Source of the DNA: Deltaproteobacteria bacterium RIFCSPHIGHO2_02_FULL_40_28
Lineage (GTDB): Bacteria > UBA10199 > 2-12-FULL-40-28
Assembly: GCA_001798135.1 (NCBI GenBank)
Contig: MGRJ01000015.1
Span: 62,001 to 126,000, forward strand
Length of the DNA stretch: 64,000 bases
Reading direction: 5' to 3'
The notes under the pieces are model-generated. The model was not told the origin of the DNA, ran no database searches, and saw only the letters and a program-made list of their open reading frames with translations. Both the position numbers and the translations under genes were made by a program. Below are positions 18,262 through 27,841 of the stretch, piece after piece. Every line of letters starts with the position of its first letter. Positions within the stretch are counted from its first letter, which is position 1.

Positions 18262-19182
18262 ATGAAAACCGGCATTATTTGGGATCCACGTTATTTAAAA
18301 CATGATACAGGAGTCGGCCATCCTGAATCCCCAGCTCGTCTTTTAGCTATCGAAGAAATTATAAAACAAGATCACAGTCTCATCCGTTTAAATCCCAGAA
18401 TGGCCACTCCAAAAGAAGTGGCCTCTGTTCATGATATTCACTTGGTTGAACTTGTTTCTTCTATTTCCAGTTCAGGTTATTTTGATATGGATACTCCCTA
18501 CAGTGAGGGTTCTCAAGAAGCTGCATTTTTAGCTGCGGGCTCTGTTCTTACAGCCATTGATGAAATCTTATCTCAAAAAATTGATAATGCCTTTAATTTT
18601 GTAAGACCCCCAGGACATCATGCAGAAGCAAATCGGGCTATGGGTTTTTGTTTGTTTAATAACATTGCCATAGGGGCTCAGTACTTAATTGATCAGGGGC
18701 ATTCTAAGATCGCGATTGTTGATTTTGATGTTCATCATGGCAATGGAACCCAACATATTTTTTATGATCGCAAAGATGTTTTTTATATCAGTACTCATCA
18801 ATTTCCATTTTATCCCGGAACTGGAAGTGCATCAGAAAAGGGCAGGGGAGATGGCTTTGGCTATACCCTAAATATTCCCTTGCAAGCTGCTTCAGATGAT
18901 GATGATTTTAAAAAAAATTTTCAGGAAAAAATTATTCCTGCTCTTCTTGATTATTCTCCAAATTTTATCTTGGTTTCAGCTGGCTATGATGCTCATGTAA
19001 GAGATCCTCTAGGAGGTCTTAATTTAACAGCTAAAGGATTTTTACTGATATCCCGCGAACTTTGTGTCTTGGCTAAAAAAATATGCCAGGGGCGGATTTT
19101 ATTTGTACTTGAAGGTGGGTATGATAGACAAGGTCTTCAAGAAGGAGTAGAGGCCAGTTTAACTGCCCTTTGTGGATTATGA
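18262..19182 (+). CDS. Histone deacetylase-family hydrolase (acetoin utilisation/acetylpolyamine amidohydrolase type)
   Basis: 306 residues from ATG 18262. Zinc-deacetylase motifs: GHPESPARL near residue 18, [10 protein letters not shown] near 113, NNIAIGA near 133, [11 protein letters not shown] near 154, [13 protein letters not shown] near 175, SAGYDAH near 237 and LEGGYD near 280. Bacterial members deacetylate polyamines or other small amides, sometimes proteins. The frame stays open back to GTG 18148, but that part is encoded by the GC-rich repeat and has no family counterpart. The gene overlaps the cyclophilin gene by four bases. Confidence 0.92.
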   Translation: MKTGIIWDPRYLKHDTGVGHPESPARLLAIEEIIKQDHSLIRLNPRMATPKEVASVHDIHLVELVSSISSSGYFDMDTPYSEGSQEAAFLAAGSVLTAIDEILSQKIDNAFNFVRPPGHHAEANRAMGFCLFNNIAIGAQYLIDQGHSKIAIVDFDVHHGNGTQHIFYDRKDVFYISTHQFPFYPGTGSASEKGRGDGFGYTLNIPLQAASDDDDFKKNFQEKIIPALLDYSPNFILVSAGYDAHVRDPLGGLNLTAKGFLLISRELCVLAKKICQGRILFVLEGGYDRQGLQEGVEASLTALCGL

Positions 19183-19724
19183 CAAAATTAGCAACTGTTT
19201 TAGTTATTTTATTTTCTTTTTTACAGATCGGAGCAACACACATGAAAGTTTCGGAACCAAAAAAATCTACCCTCATTGCTGGGAAAAAATACACAGCCAT
19301 TATTAACACTTCAAAAGGAAGTATTACTTGTGAGCTATACTCCGAGGCACCACTTTCAGTAACTAATTTTCTACAACTGGCAGAAGCTAAATTTTATAAT
19401 AATTTAACCTTCCATCGTGTTGTTCCTAAGTTTGTTATTCAAGGAGGGGATCCAGAGGGCACAGGCAGCGGTGGTCCTGGATATACAATTCCTGCCGAAA
19501 TTGGTAAACCCCATAAAAAAGGAGCATTGGCTTGGGCCAGACTCTCTGATCAAGCAAATCCTCAAAAACGTTCAAGTGGTTCTCAATTTTACATTACTTT
19601 AGAACAAACTGATTTTTTAGATGGAGAATATACTGTTTTTGGACAAACCATCGCTGGCATGGATGTGGTTGAAAAAATTCAACAGGGAGATAAAATCCTA
19701 TCTGTTGAGATCAAAATAGAATAA
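19179..19724 (+). CDS. Exported cyclophilin-type peptidyl-prolyl isomerase
   Basis: 181 residues from ATG 19179, which overlaps the upstream stop (ATGA). A TTG at 19170 is possible but less likely. Residues 1-22 form a signal peptide, so the enzyme probably works in the periplasm. The cyclophilin core is complete: [15 protein letters not shown] with the catalytic Arg, [26 protein letters not shown]. It probably helps fold exported proteins. The gene ends one base before the nadB stop codon on the other strand, with no terminator between. Confidence 0.92.
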   Translation: MTKLATVLVILFSFLQIGATHMKVSEPKKSTLIAGKKYTAIINTSKGSITCELYSEAPLSVTNFLQLAEAKFYNNLTFHRVVPKFVIQGGDPEGTGSGGPGYTIPAEIGKPHKKGALAWARLSDQANPQKRSSGSQFYITLEQTDFLDGEYTVFGQTIAGMDVVEKIQQGDKILSVEIKIE

Positions 19725-21320
19725 TCACTTTTTAATGATGGTATCGTGGCATTCTTCTATTTTTGACTGTGGATAGTCTACAGTGTAATGAAGCCCTCGT
19801 GATTCTTTTCTTTTAAGAGCACATTCAATAACTAAACTCGCACAAAGAGCCACGTTTCTTAACTCGATTAAATCTTTAGTTAAGCGATAATCCCAATAGT
19901 ATTGATTAATTTCTTCCAAAAAAAGCTGTATTCTTTTTTGGGCCAACAACAGTCTTTTGTTAGAGCGTACAATTCCCACATAGTTCCATAAAAGCCGTCT
20001 AATTTCATCCCAGTTTTGGCTGATCACAACAGCTTCTTGAAGGTCGCTTGCACCTCTTTCCTGCCACTCTGGAAAAAACGTTGCTTCTGGAAAAATATCC
20101 CACTTTTCTAAAATATCATGGGCTGCAAAATCAGCCATGGCCAAGGCTTCTAAGAGAGAATTAGAAGCCAGGCGATTTGCGCCATGTAAGCCTGTAGAAG
20201 CAGTTTCCCCAATAGCATAAAGCCCAGGGATTGAACTTTCTCCCATCACATTGCAAGCAATACCCCCACAAAAATAGTGGGCTGCAGGAACTACAGGAAT
20301 AGGAGAGCTTGTAATATTATAGCCAAACTTAAGACAAACCTCATAAATATGGGGAAATCTTTTTTTGATAAAATCGGGGTCACGATGAGTGATATCAAGC
20401 AGAACATAATCATCACCTGATTTTTTCATCTCACAATCGATGGCACGAGCAACAATATCTCTTGGGGCCAAATCTTTCATGGGATGATAATTTTGCATAA
20501 AGGGAGCTCCGCTTATCAGCTTTAAAATTCCACCTTCGCCACGCAGAGCTTCGGAAATAAGAAATATTTTTTGACTTGAGTCAGATGAAAGTTTTGTCCA
20601 TCCATGAGGGTTATAAAGGCTTGTAGGATGAAATTGAACAAATTCGAGGTTGGAAAGTTTAGCCCCAGCCCTGTAAGCCATGCCAATACCGTCTCCTGTG
20701 GCTACATCGGGATTTGTTGTGTATAGATAAATTTTTCCAGCTCCACCACTAGCTAAGATTAAAATTTTAGAAAAGTAGGAATGGATTTGAGAAGTTTTTG
20801 TATCCAACGCATAAATGCCATGGCAATGCCCTGTTTTGGAATCGAGGATTAAATCGATGCCCACATGATATTCTAAAACCTTGATTTTTGCATTTTTTAG
20901 AACCTGATCTAAAAGCACTTCTACAATGGCATTGCCTGTGGTATCTCCTGCATGAAGTACACGCCGATGCGAATGTCCTCCTTCACGGCCCAGATCAAAT
21001 TCTTTTTTTTGATTTTTAGAAAAAGTCACTCCTAGCGCAACTAGTTCTTTAATCAGGCGGGGACCTTGCCCTATGATTTTTTCAACGACTTCTTTTTTAC
21101 ATAAGCCCGCTCCAGCCTCTAGCGTATCTTTTACATGGGAAGAAAAATCATCTTCAATTGAAGTAACAGAGGCAATGCCCCCTTGGGCATATCGAGTATT
21201 AGCCTCTAACACTTCTTTTTTAGTGAGTATGAGAACATCCAGTTTTTGGGATAATTTGAGGGCAAGAGATAATCCCGCAATTCCACTCCCCACAATGATA
21301 GCATCTGTTTTAAAAACCAT
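19725..21320 (-). CDS. nadB: L-aspartate oxidase NadB
   Basis: 531 residues. It oxidises aspartate to iminoaspartate, the first step of de novo NAD synthesis. The dinucleotide fold is VGSGIAGLSLAL near residue 11, followed by NTRYAQGGIA, GREGGHSHRRVLHAGD, LASGGAGKIY, FVQFHPTSL, EALRGEGG and GLHGANRLASNSLLEAL, ending with the helical C-terminal domain (RGLHYTVDYP). These distinguish it from succinate dehydrogenase SdhA. nadA and nadC are not in the window. It is divergent from pgsA across 57 bases. Confidence 0.96.
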   Translation of the reverse strand: MVFKTDAIIVGSGIAGLSLALKLSQKLDVLILTKKEVLEANTRYAQGGIASVTSIEDDFSSHVKDTLEAGAGLCKKEVVEKIIGQGPRLIKELVALGVTFSKNQKKEFDLGREGGHSHRRVLHAGDTTGNAIVEVLLDQVLKNAKIKVLEYHVGIDLILDSKTGHCHGIYALDTKTSQIHSYFSKILILASGGAGKIYLYTTNPDVATGDGIGMAYRAGAKLSNLEFVQFHPTSLYNPHGWTKLSSDSSQKIFLISEALRGEGGILKLISGAPFMQNYHPMKDLAPRDIVARAIDCEMKKSGDDYVLLDITHRDPDFIKKRFPHIYEVCLKFGYNITSSPIPVVPAAHYFCGGIACNVMGESSIPGLYAIGETASTGLHGANRLASNSLLEALAMADFAAHDILEKWDIFPEATFFPEWQERGASDLQEAVVISQNWDEIRRLLWNYVGIVRSNKRLLLAQKRIQLFLEEINQYYWDYRLTKDLIELRNVALCASLVIECALKRKESRGLHYTVDYPQSKIEECHDTIIKK

Positions 21321-21377
21321 AGCAATTCCAAATTTTTATTGGACAATAGGGCTTTGGTTGACTAACGTCAAATACAA

Positions 21378-21977
21378 ATGAAAAGTCAATTCGATCGTTC
21401 TACTCTTTTAAGCATTCCTAATTTGTTAACTTATGGACGTATTGCTGTTATTCCCCTGATTATAGTTTTAATGCTTTTACAAAGCTCGGAGTACAGCTTT
21501 CGAGCTAATCGTCTTTTATGTATTTCTTCGGCCATTCTTTTTATTTTAGCTGCTATTTCAGACCTAGTTGATGGTTATTTTGCAAGACGATTAAAGCAGG
21601 TTAGTTTAATGGGAAAATTTTTTGATCCCATTGCCGATAAATTAGTTCACATGACAGCCATTGTCATGCTTATTCCCTTGGGGCGCATGCCCGCTTGGTT
21701 TGCTGTTATTTTGCTTTTTAGAGAGTTTTTAATTTCTGGGCTTCGAAGCGTTGCGGCTGGCGAAGGACTTATTATTGCAGCAGGAGGTTCAGGAAAAAAG
21801 AAAACAGTTTGGTTTAATGTGGGACTTTCAGGTTTATTACTTTATTATCCTACTTTTGGCGTTGATGTTTATAAAGGGGGTTGGATTTGTATTGGCATTG
21901 GACTTGCCTATAGTCTTTATTCAGCCGTTGAATATTTTATGCTTTTTGTACGTGAAGTAAGAAAGGGAGAAAAATGA
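21378..21977 (+). CDS. pgsA: CDP-diacylglycerol-glycerol-3-phosphate 3-phosphatidyltransferase
   Basis: 199-residue integral membrane protein with several spans. The CDP-alcohol phosphotransferase motif is present as [11 protein letters not shown] then [10 protein letters not shown] (DGx2ARx8Gx3Dx3D). N-terminal [11 protein letters not shown] and later [11 protein letters not shown] are typical of PgsA, which makes phosphatidylglycerol phosphate. It overlaps dut by four bases. Other CDP-alcohol transferases share the motif, but the overall pattern is PgsA. Confidence 0.9.
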   Translation: MKSQFDRSTLLSIPNLLTYGRIAVIPLIIVLMLLQSSEYSFRANRLLCISSAILFILAAISDLVDGYFARRLKQVSLMGKFFDPIADKLVHMTAIVMLIPLGRMPAWFAVILLFREFLISGLRSVAAGEGLIIAAGGSGKKKTVWFNVGLSGLLLYYPTFGVDVYKGGWICIGIGLAYSLYSAVEYFMLFVREVRKGEK

Positions 21978-22432
21978 AACTAAGTATTTTAGTTAAAAGA
22001 GTTAGAAATGATGCCAATGGTTCAAGCCCTCTACCACTTCCAAAATATCAGACTCCTTTTGCTAGCGGTGTAGATTTGATGGCCGACATAGAAGAAACTA
22101 TTATTTTAAAACCAGGCGAACGCAAATTAGTTCCCACAGGTTTATCCATTGAACTTCCTCCGTGTTATGAGGCTCAAATTCGTCCACGAAGTGGCTTGGC
22201 TATTAAACATGGTATTTCGATGGTGAATGCACCAGGAACTATCGATTCGGATTACCGGGGAGAAATTGGAATTATTCTCATCAATCATGGCAGCCAGCAT
22301 TTTACCATTCAAAGAGGAGATCGCATTGCTCAAATGGTTATTTCTCCTGTGATGCAAGCCACTTTTATAGAATCAGAAAATCTAACAGAAACTTTGAGGG
22401 CACAAGGTGGATTTGGCAGTACTGGCCATTAG
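21974..22432 (+). CDS. dut: dUTP diphosphatase
   Basis: 152 residues, the normal size of a trimeric dUTPase. The five motifs can be followed: [37 protein letters not shown] and the C-terminal GGFGSTG. It hydrolyses dUTP to dUMP, keeping uracil out of DNA. It is translationally coupled to pgsA by an ATGA overlap. purD follows after 19 bases, so a pgsA-dut-purD-purE-tsaC transcript is likely. Confidence 0.96.
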   Translation: MKLSILVKRVRNDANGSSPLPLPKYQTPFASGVDLMADIEETIILKPGERKLVPTGLSIELPPCYEAQIRPRSGLAIKHGISMVNAPGTIDSDYRGEIGIILINHGSQHFTIQRGDRIAQMVISPVMQATFIESENLTETLRAQGGFGSTGH

Positions 22433-22451
22433 GCGCTTGGAAGGAAAATAG

Positions 22452-23729
22452 ATGAAAGTCTTAGTGATTGGATCTGGCGGAAGAGAACATGCTCTTGTTT
22501 GGAAATTAAGCCAGAGCCCTCTTGTAAAAGAAATTTTTTGTGCCCCTGGGAATGCAGGAATTGGTGCAATAGCCAAACTTGTTCCTATTGCAGTTGATCA
22601 AATTTTTTCCCTTCTTCAATTTGCTCAAAAAGAAAAAATAGATTGGACTGTTGTTGGCCCAGAACTTCCCTTAAGTTTAGGAATTGTTGATCAATTTCAA
22701 AAAGAAGGTCTTAAAATTTTTGGGCCCTCTCAAAAGGCTGCCATTGTTGAATCCTCCAAAATTTTTACCAAACAATTTTGCAAAAGACACCATATTCCCA
22801 CTGCAGATTTTGAAATTTTTGATTCTTATGAAAAAGCAAAAACTTTTTTATTTCACAGAGAAAAATTTCCTGTGGTGATTAAAGCCGATGGTTTAGCCCA
22901 AGGAAAGGGAGTGGTTGTTGCTGCAACAAAAAAAGAGAGTTTAGATGCTTTGGAAGATATGATGCAAAATCAAAAATTAGGAAGTGCGGGGCGGCAGGTT
23001 GTTATTGAGGATTTTTTAGAAGGAGAGGAAGCTACTTATATGATCGTTACTGACTCGCAAAATTATGTCGCCTTCGATTCTTCACAAGATCATAAAAGAA
23101 TAGGGGATTTTGACACTGGCCCTAATACTGGAGGAATGGGAGCTTATAGCCCTGCACCCATCGTAGATTCTCTCATGAGAGAAAAAATCCACAAAAAAAT
23201 TATCGAACCTACCCTTAAAGGGCTTGCGCAAGAAGAAAGAGCCTATCAGGGCGTGCTGTATGCAGGCTTGATGATTTATCAGGGTGAACCTTCTTTAATT
23301 GAATTTAACTGTCGTTTTGGAGATCCCGAATGTCAGGCCCTCCTTTTCCGCTTAAAAACAGATCTGATGGAAATTATTCAAAGTGTAGATCAAAAAAAAA
23401 TAAATCAAATTAAAATCAACTTTGATTCTAAATCTTCTGTGTGTGTTGTTATGGCAAGTTTTGGATATCCAGGTGAGTATTCTACGGGTCATGAAATTCG
23501 TGGATTAAATCTCGTTAATTCTCAGGATGTTTTTATTTTTCATGCGGGCACCGATAAAAAAGGTGCACAGATTGTAACTCATGGGGGTCGGGTTTTAGGA
23601 GTTACTGCTTTGGGAGAAAACCTTCAAATGGCTATCAAAAAAGCCTATGAAGGAATTTCTTACATTACTTGGAACAATGCTTATTTTAGAAAAGATATTG
23701 GAAGCAAGGGTTTAAAAGATGAATCTTAA
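22452..23729 (+). CDS. purD: Phosphoribosylamine-glycine ligase PurD
   Basis: 425 residues. An ATP-grasp enzyme joining glycine to phosphoribosylamine in purine synthesis. Motifs: VIGSGGREHAL at the N-terminus, CAPGNAG, VGPELPLSLGI, FGPSQKAA, IKADGLAQGKGV, DFLEGEE, TGGMGAYSP, and EFNCRFGDPECQ near residue 280. Its stop codon lies inside the ribosome binding site of purE (AAAGGAG at 23728-23734). The purDE pair fits a purine block; the rest of the pathway is elsewhere. Confidence 0.97.
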   Translation: MKVLVIGSGGREHALVWKLSQSPLVKEIFCAPGNAGIGAIAKLVPIAVDQIFSLLQFAQKEKIDWTVVGPELPLSLGIVDQFQKEGLKIFGPSQKAAIVESSKIFTKQFCKRHHIPTADFEIFDSYEKAKTFLFHREKFPVVIKADGLAQGKGVVVAATKKESLDALEDMMQNQKLGSAGRQVVIEDFLEGEEATYMIVTDSQNYVAFDSSQDHKRIGDFDTGPNTGGMGAYSPAPIVDSLMREKIHKKIIEPTLKGLAQEERAYQGVLYAGLMIYQGEPSLIEFNCRFGDPECQALLFRLKTDLMEIIQSVDQKKINQIKINFDSKSSVCVVMASFGYPGEYSTGHEIRGLNLVNSQDVFIFHAGTDKKGAQIVTHGGRVLGVTALGENLQMAIKKAYEGISYITWNNAYFRKDIGSKGLKDES

Positions 23730-23739
23730 AGGAGAGTCT

Positions 23740-24228
23740 ATGAAAAACATACTCGTAGGAATTGTGATGGGAAGCGAATCTGATTTAACAACCATGATTG
23801 ATTCTCAAAAAATTCTGCAAGAATTCGGAGTAGAAAGTGAAATCAAGATTCTCTCAGCTCACAGAACCCCGGATTTAGCAGCAGACTATGCCAAAAGTGC
23901 GAAGGAAAAAGGGTTAAAAGTTCTTATTGCAGGGGCTGGAATGGCTAATCATTTAGCTGGGGCTATGGCTGCACATACAATTTTGCCAGTGATAGGAGTT
24001 CCCTTGGATGCCTCACCCCTTTCGGGTCTTGATGCTCTTTTATCTACAGTACAAATGCCCCCTGGTATTCCTGTTGCGTGTGTGGCTGTAGGGAAAGCGG
24101 GTAGTAAAAATGCGGCCTACTTGGCTCTTCATATTTTAGCTCTTGGAAATGCTAGTATCGAAAAAAAGCTAGAGGATTTTCGAAAAAAAAATCGTGAAAA
24201 AGTAATCAAAAAAAATGAAGAACTCTAG
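23740..24228 (+). CDS. purE: 5-(carboxyamino)imidazole ribonucleotide mutase PurE
   Basis: 162 residues from ATG 23740, preceded by a strong AAAGGAGAG at 23728-23736. The frame is open a little further upstream (23719), but that would overlap purD without need. Motifs: [26 protein letters not shown] and [21 protein letters not shown], as in class I PurE. It converts N5-CAIR to CAIR; no purK is in the window. It overlaps the next gene by 14 bases. Confidence 0.95.
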   Translation: MKNILVGIVMGSESDLTTMIDSQKILQEFGVESEIKILSAHRTPDLAADYAKSAKEKGLKVLIAGAGMANHLAGAMAAHTILPVIGVPLDASPLSGLDALLSTVQMPPGIPVACVAVGKAGSKNAAYLALHILALGNASIEKKLEDFRKKNREKVIKKNEEL

Positions 24229-24829
24229 GGCGACACTTGATGAAGCAGAAGCTAAAACCTGGCTTCAGAAAAAGGAATTGGTTATTTATCCCACAGAATC
24301 TTTTTTTGCCCTAGGTTGCGATCCCAGGGACATTACAGCGTTAAAAAAAATTTTTCAGGTTAAAGGCCGCGATTTGCAAAAACCTATTCCTCTTATTTTA
24401 GCTTCAAGTAAATATTTGGATGATTGGATTGCTGATATTAATCCTCTGGCTCAAAAATTAATTTCTCTTTTTTGGCCAGGTCCTTTAACTCTTGTTATGA
24501 AAGCAAAAAAAGAAGTGTCAAAAATTTTAACTGCAGGAGGAGATACGCTTGGGGTGAGAGTTTCTTCTCATCCAGTGGCAGAAAGCTTGGCCATGAGTTT
24601 GGGCGGGGCTATTACCTCTACAAGTGCCAATATTTCTTATGAAGAGCCGCCTTTTACTTGCGATCAATTATCGGATGAAATGATGAAACAGGTGAAGGGC
24701 TTTGTTCCCGGCTTGCCACATCATTCAAAACCTTTTCCTTCAACCATCATTGATTTGACTAGAAATAAACCCGTTCTTTTGAGAAAAGGACAAAACTGGG
24801 AAGCTATTCTTTCTGCAATTAAGGAGTAA
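24215..24829 (+). CDS. L-threonylcarbamoyladenylate synthase (TsaC/Sua5/YrdC family)
   Basis: 204 residues, the length of the short TsaC form without a Sua5 C-terminal domain. Motifs: YPTESFFALGCD near residue 23, KGRDLQKPIPLI near 49, FWPGPLTLVM near 87, LGVRVSSHP and STSANISYEEPP near 135. It makes threonylcarbamoyl-AMP from threonine, bicarbonate and ATP for the t6A37 tRNA modification. It overlaps purE by 14 bases and is 2 bases from the DUF1015 gene. Confidence 0.92.
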   Translation: MKNSRATLDEAEAKTWLQKKELVIYPTESFFALGCDPRDITALKKIFQVKGRDLQKPIPLILASSKYLDDWIADINPLAQKLISLFWPGPLTLVMKAKKEVSKILTAGGDTLGVRVSSHPVAESLAMSLGGAITSTSANISYEEPPFTCDQLSDEMMKQVKGFVPGLPHHSKPFPSTIIDLTRNKPVLLRKGQNWEAILSAIKE

Positions 24830-24831
24830 AA

Positions 24832-26130
24832 ATGAAAACAAAGCCATTTCGTGCGCAATATTATAATCTTAAAAAAATTTCTCATCTAGAAACCGTTGTG
24901 ACGCCTCCCTATGATGTGATTAACAAAGACATGCAAGACGATTTTTATAAGCGGAGTGATTATAATTTTGTTCGTATTGATTTAACTAAGGAAGAAGGAG
25001 ATGCTCGTTACATTGCAGCTCAAAAAGTTTATGAAAATTGGATCAAAGAAAATATTTTAGTGCGAGATGAAACCCCAGCCTTTTATTTTCATCATCAAAG
25101 TTTTGTACTGCCCGATGGTAAAAGTATTACACGTAAAGGGTTTTTTGGGACAAGAAAAATTGAAGACTTTTCTGAGGGGGGTATTAAACCCCACGAAAAA
25201 ACCTTGGATGGCCCTAAAACAGATCGTCTTAAATTAACCAGGGCAGTTCGTGCCAATCTTTCTCCTATTTTTTCTCTTTATTCAGATCCCCAAAAAAAGA
25301 TTGATCGTTTAGTTGAAAAAATTAAGGCAACAAAACCCATGTTTGATTTTAAAACTATTGAAGGGGAAAGGCATGAAGTATGGAAAGTAGTTGATGCACA
25401 TATTTGTCAGGAAATTTCGACAGTCATTGATGACCAGCCTCTTTTTATTGCTGATGGTCATCACCGCTATGAAACCGCACTTAATTATCGAAATGAAATG
25501 AGAGCTACACAAGCCAATGTAGAAGGAGAAGCTCTTTTTGAAGATGTGATGATGTATTTTTCGAATCGAAATGATGATGGTTTGATTATTCTTCCCATTC
25601 ACAGGGCTCTTCATCACTTGTCTCACTTTTCTATCCAAACTCTCCTTAAAAAATTGGAAGGCACTTTTCACATTAAACCCTATGGAGCTTTGTCTCCCAA
25701 AGACATGACAGCGCTTCTTGCTAAAGCAGGTAAGGGCACTCATGCTTATCTTTTGATTACTAAAGATGCGGATAAAAATTATCTGATTTCTATTTCTCAT
25801 GAAAATTGGTTAAATCATCCTGTAACAAAAGTAATTTCTAGATCCTTGGTTGGCTTGGACGTAACAGTTTTGCACCGTTTTGTTTTTGAAGAACTTTTGG
25901 GTATTTCACAGGAAGCCCAGGCCAAACAAGAAAATATTATTTATTGGAAAGACACAGGAAGGGCAGTTACCGAAACACGAAAAGGGGAATGCGATGTTAC
26001 TTTTCTTTTAAATCCCACTCATGTTAAAGACATGGAAATGGTGGCGATGGCTGGTGAAAAAATGCCTCAAAAATCAACTTACTTTTATCCTAAAATTTTA
26101 TCTGGTTTAGTTATTTATCCCTTGGATTAA
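24832..26130 (+). CDS. DUF1015 family protein
   Basis: 432 residues. Family marks are the N-terminal KPFRAQYYN, VVTPPYDVIN near residue 24 and the strongly conserved IADGHHRYETAL near 205. The molecular function of this widespread cytoplasmic family is not established; the His-rich motif suggests a metal or nucleotide site. Members often lie next to serine biosynthesis genes, but here the neighbours are tsaC and an iron alcohol dehydrogenase, so context gives no clear hint. Spacing on both sides is 2 bases, indicating one transcript. Confidence 0.9.
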   Translation: MKTKPFRAQYYNLKKISHLETVVTPPYDVINKDMQDDFYKRSDYNFVRIDLTKEEGDARYIAAQKVYENWIKENILVRDETPAFYFHHQSFVLPDGKSITRKGFFGTRKIEDFSEGGIKPHEKTLDGPKTDRLKLTRAVRANLSPIFSLYSDPQKKIDRLVEKIKATKPMFDFKTIEGERHEVWKVVDAHICQEISTVIDDQPLFIADGHHRYETALNYRNEMRATQANVEGEALFEDVMMYFSNRNDDGLIILPIHRALHHLSHFSIQTLLKKLEGTFHIKPYGALSPKDMTALLAKAGKGTHAYLLITKDADKNYLISISHENWLNHPVTKVISRSLVGLDVTVLHRFVFEELLGISQEAQAKQENIIYWKDTGRAVTETRKGECDVTFLLNPTHVKDMEMVAMAGEKMPQKSTYFYPKILSGLVIYPLD

Positions 26131-26132
26131 TT

Positions 26133-27308
26133 ATGGACTTTTTTCAATTTAGTGTGCCTACCAAAATAATTTTTGCGCAAGGAATCTCCAAAGATTTTTC
26201 GGCAGAATTAGAGCACTTTTCTGCCCGCCGTTATCTTGTTGTGACAGATCAATTTTTAAATCAATCGGGGTTGGTTGCTCCCATCATTGAAGGAATGAAA
26301 AGTGCAGGATTTGAGATTGTGGGAGTGTTTGATGAGGTTCCTCCTGATTCGGGAGTTGGAATTATTGAAAAGGGTGCTGCCTTTGCTAAAAAAAATAGTG
26401 CTGATGGTATTGTGGCCATTGGAGGGGGAAGTGTTTTAGATACAGCCAAGGGAGTTAATCTTTTAGCTACCCTTGGTGGAGATTTGGTCAACGATTATTC
26501 GGGAACTCAAACCATCAACTCACCCTTAAATACCTTGATTGCCATTCCTACAACAGCAGGAACGGGTAGTGAAGTAACTGAGGCCATGGTTATTTTAGAT
26601 GAAAAAACACAAACAAAACTTTCTTTTGTCGATTCTCATCTGCTTCCTTCCTTGGCCATTCTGGACCCAGAGCTCACTTTGGGGCTACCTGCAAAGCTCA
26701 CGGCTGCAACAGCCATGGATGCTTTAACTCATGCTATTGAAGCGACCTTAAGTGTGCAAAAAAGTCCGGTTGCAGATGCCTTAGCCTATCAGGCCATTGC
26801 TCTCATTATGGAGGCTCTCATTCCTACAGTTTCTCATGGTCAAGATAGAGAAGGGCGAGGGAAGCTCTTGGTAGCCTCAAATTTGGCCGGTATGGCCTTT
26901 AATCATGCCATGGTGGGGGTTGTCCATGCTCTAGCTCATACTGTTGGCGCTGTGGCCCATGTACATCACGGAATGGCTAATTCAATTTTGCTTCCCTATG
27001 GACTGGAATATAATCTTCCCCAGAGAACAGCAGAAATTGCTGCCTTGGCTCTTGTGTTGGGGGTGGCCGAACAAGGCTCTTCTCTCAAAACAGCCTTAGC
27101 TTGTATTAAAAAAATAAGAGATTTGAGACAAAAATTAAAAGAACTTTGTGGCTTAAGTTGTTCTTTAAGTGAAGCAGGATTAAAGGAAAATCAAATTTCC
27201 CTTATTGCCGAAAAGGCCCCTGATGATGGGGCTAGTTTTTACAATCCAAGGCCTTTAACTTCAGAAGAATTACTGCCCTTTATCCAAAGAGCTTTTTCTA
27301 ACCTTTAA
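26133..27308 (+). CDS. Iron-containing alcohol dehydrogenase
   Basis: 391 residues of the group III alcohol dehydrogenase family. NAD-binding GGGSVLDTAKG near residue 95, PTTAGTGSEVT near 138, then the metal ligands in the helical domain: AMDALTHAIEA near 195, and HALAHTVGAVAHVHHG near 265. The substrate could be a primary alcohol, a butanol-type aldehyde or a diol; sequence alone does not settle it. It is the last gene of its run. The TAA stop sits at the edge of the long inverted repeat that follows. Confidence 0.92.
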   Translation: MDFFQFSVPTKIIFAQGISKDFSAELEHFSARRYLVVTDQFLNQSGLVAPIIEGMKSAGFEIVGVFDEVPPDSGVGIIEKGAAFAKKNSADGIVAIGGGSVLDTAKGVNLLATLGGDLVNDYSGTQTINSPLNTLIAIPTTAGTGSEVTEAMVILDEKTQTKLSFVDSHLLPSLAILDPELTLGLPAKLTAATAMDALTHAIEATLSVQKSPVADALAYQAIALIMEALIPTVSHGQDREGRGKLLVASNLAGMAFNHAMVGVVHALAHTVGAVAHVHHGMANSILLPYGLEYNLPQRTAEIAALALVLGVAEQGSSLKTALACIKKIRDLRQKLKELCGLSCSLSEAGLKENQISLIAEKAPDDGASFYNPRPLTSEELLPFIQRAFSNL

Positions 27309-27440
27309 GACACTTCTAAAAAAAGCCATATACAAGGCGGATGAAAAATTAAGGAGGGAAGCGTACTTTAATGTACGTTGACCGACTTAATTTTTTATCC
27401 AACGCCGTAGATGGGTTCTTTTTAGAAGTGTCTTTTAAGA
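27304..27440. repeat. Long near-perfect inverted repeat between convergent adh and trxA
   Basis: About 60-base arms are nearly identical in reverse complement. The outer ends share GACACTTCTAAAAA, the inner part shares GAT(G/A)AAAAATTAAG, and the centre is GTAC-TTTAAT-GTAC at 27363-27376. One arm begins at the adh stop codon (27306-27308) and the other at the trxA stop (27435-27437). It could work as a bidirectional terminator. The length and structure also suit a MITE-like insertion. Confidence 0.8.
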
Positions 27441-27770
27441 TTTGACATGTCGGTCAATCAATTTTTGAAGGTCTATTTTAGAGGTTACCCCAACAAATTG
27501 CTCAACAACCTGACCATTTTTGAAAATAAGAAGAGTGGGAATTCCTCGAATTCCATATTGAGCTGCAATATTGGGATGATCATCCACATTAAGCTTGAAA
27601 ACATTGAGTTTGCCAGAATTATCCGTTGCTAATTCATCGATAATGGGGGCCAGGGCACGACAGGGTCCGCACCAAACAGCCCAAAAATCAACAAGAGCTA
27701 GGGTTTGAGCATCGAGAACTTCTGTTTTAAAATTATCTGCTGTTGCAGTTTTCACATTTTGACCAGCCAT
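27435..27770 (-). CDS. trxA: Thioredoxin
   Basis: 111 residues with the redox site WCGPC near residue 34, preceded by LVDFWAVW, and the cis-proline segment GIRGIPTLLIF near 75. It is a typical cytoplasmic thioredoxin that reduces protein disulfides. It has no signal peptide. An AGGAGATG run directly precedes the start. It is convergent with the alcohol dehydrogenase gene, with the long inverted repeat between them. Confidence 0.96.
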   Translation of the reverse strand: MAGQNVKTATADNFKTEVLDAQTLALVDFWAVWCGPCRALAPIIDELATDNSGKLNVFKLNVDDHPNIAAQYGIRGIPTLLIFKNGQVVEQFVGVTSKIDLQKLIDRHVKS

Positions 27771-27841
27771 AACATCTCCTTTAAATTAACTTTTAAGCAT
27801 GAATGAAGTAAAAATCAAGCCCCGAAAGGATGTTATACTAA

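Noticed and set aside
25309-25800. 163-codon open frame on the minus strand within the DUF1015 gene
   Set aside because: The composition is that of a reverse shadow of a well-conserved gene; no ribosome binding site or family match.
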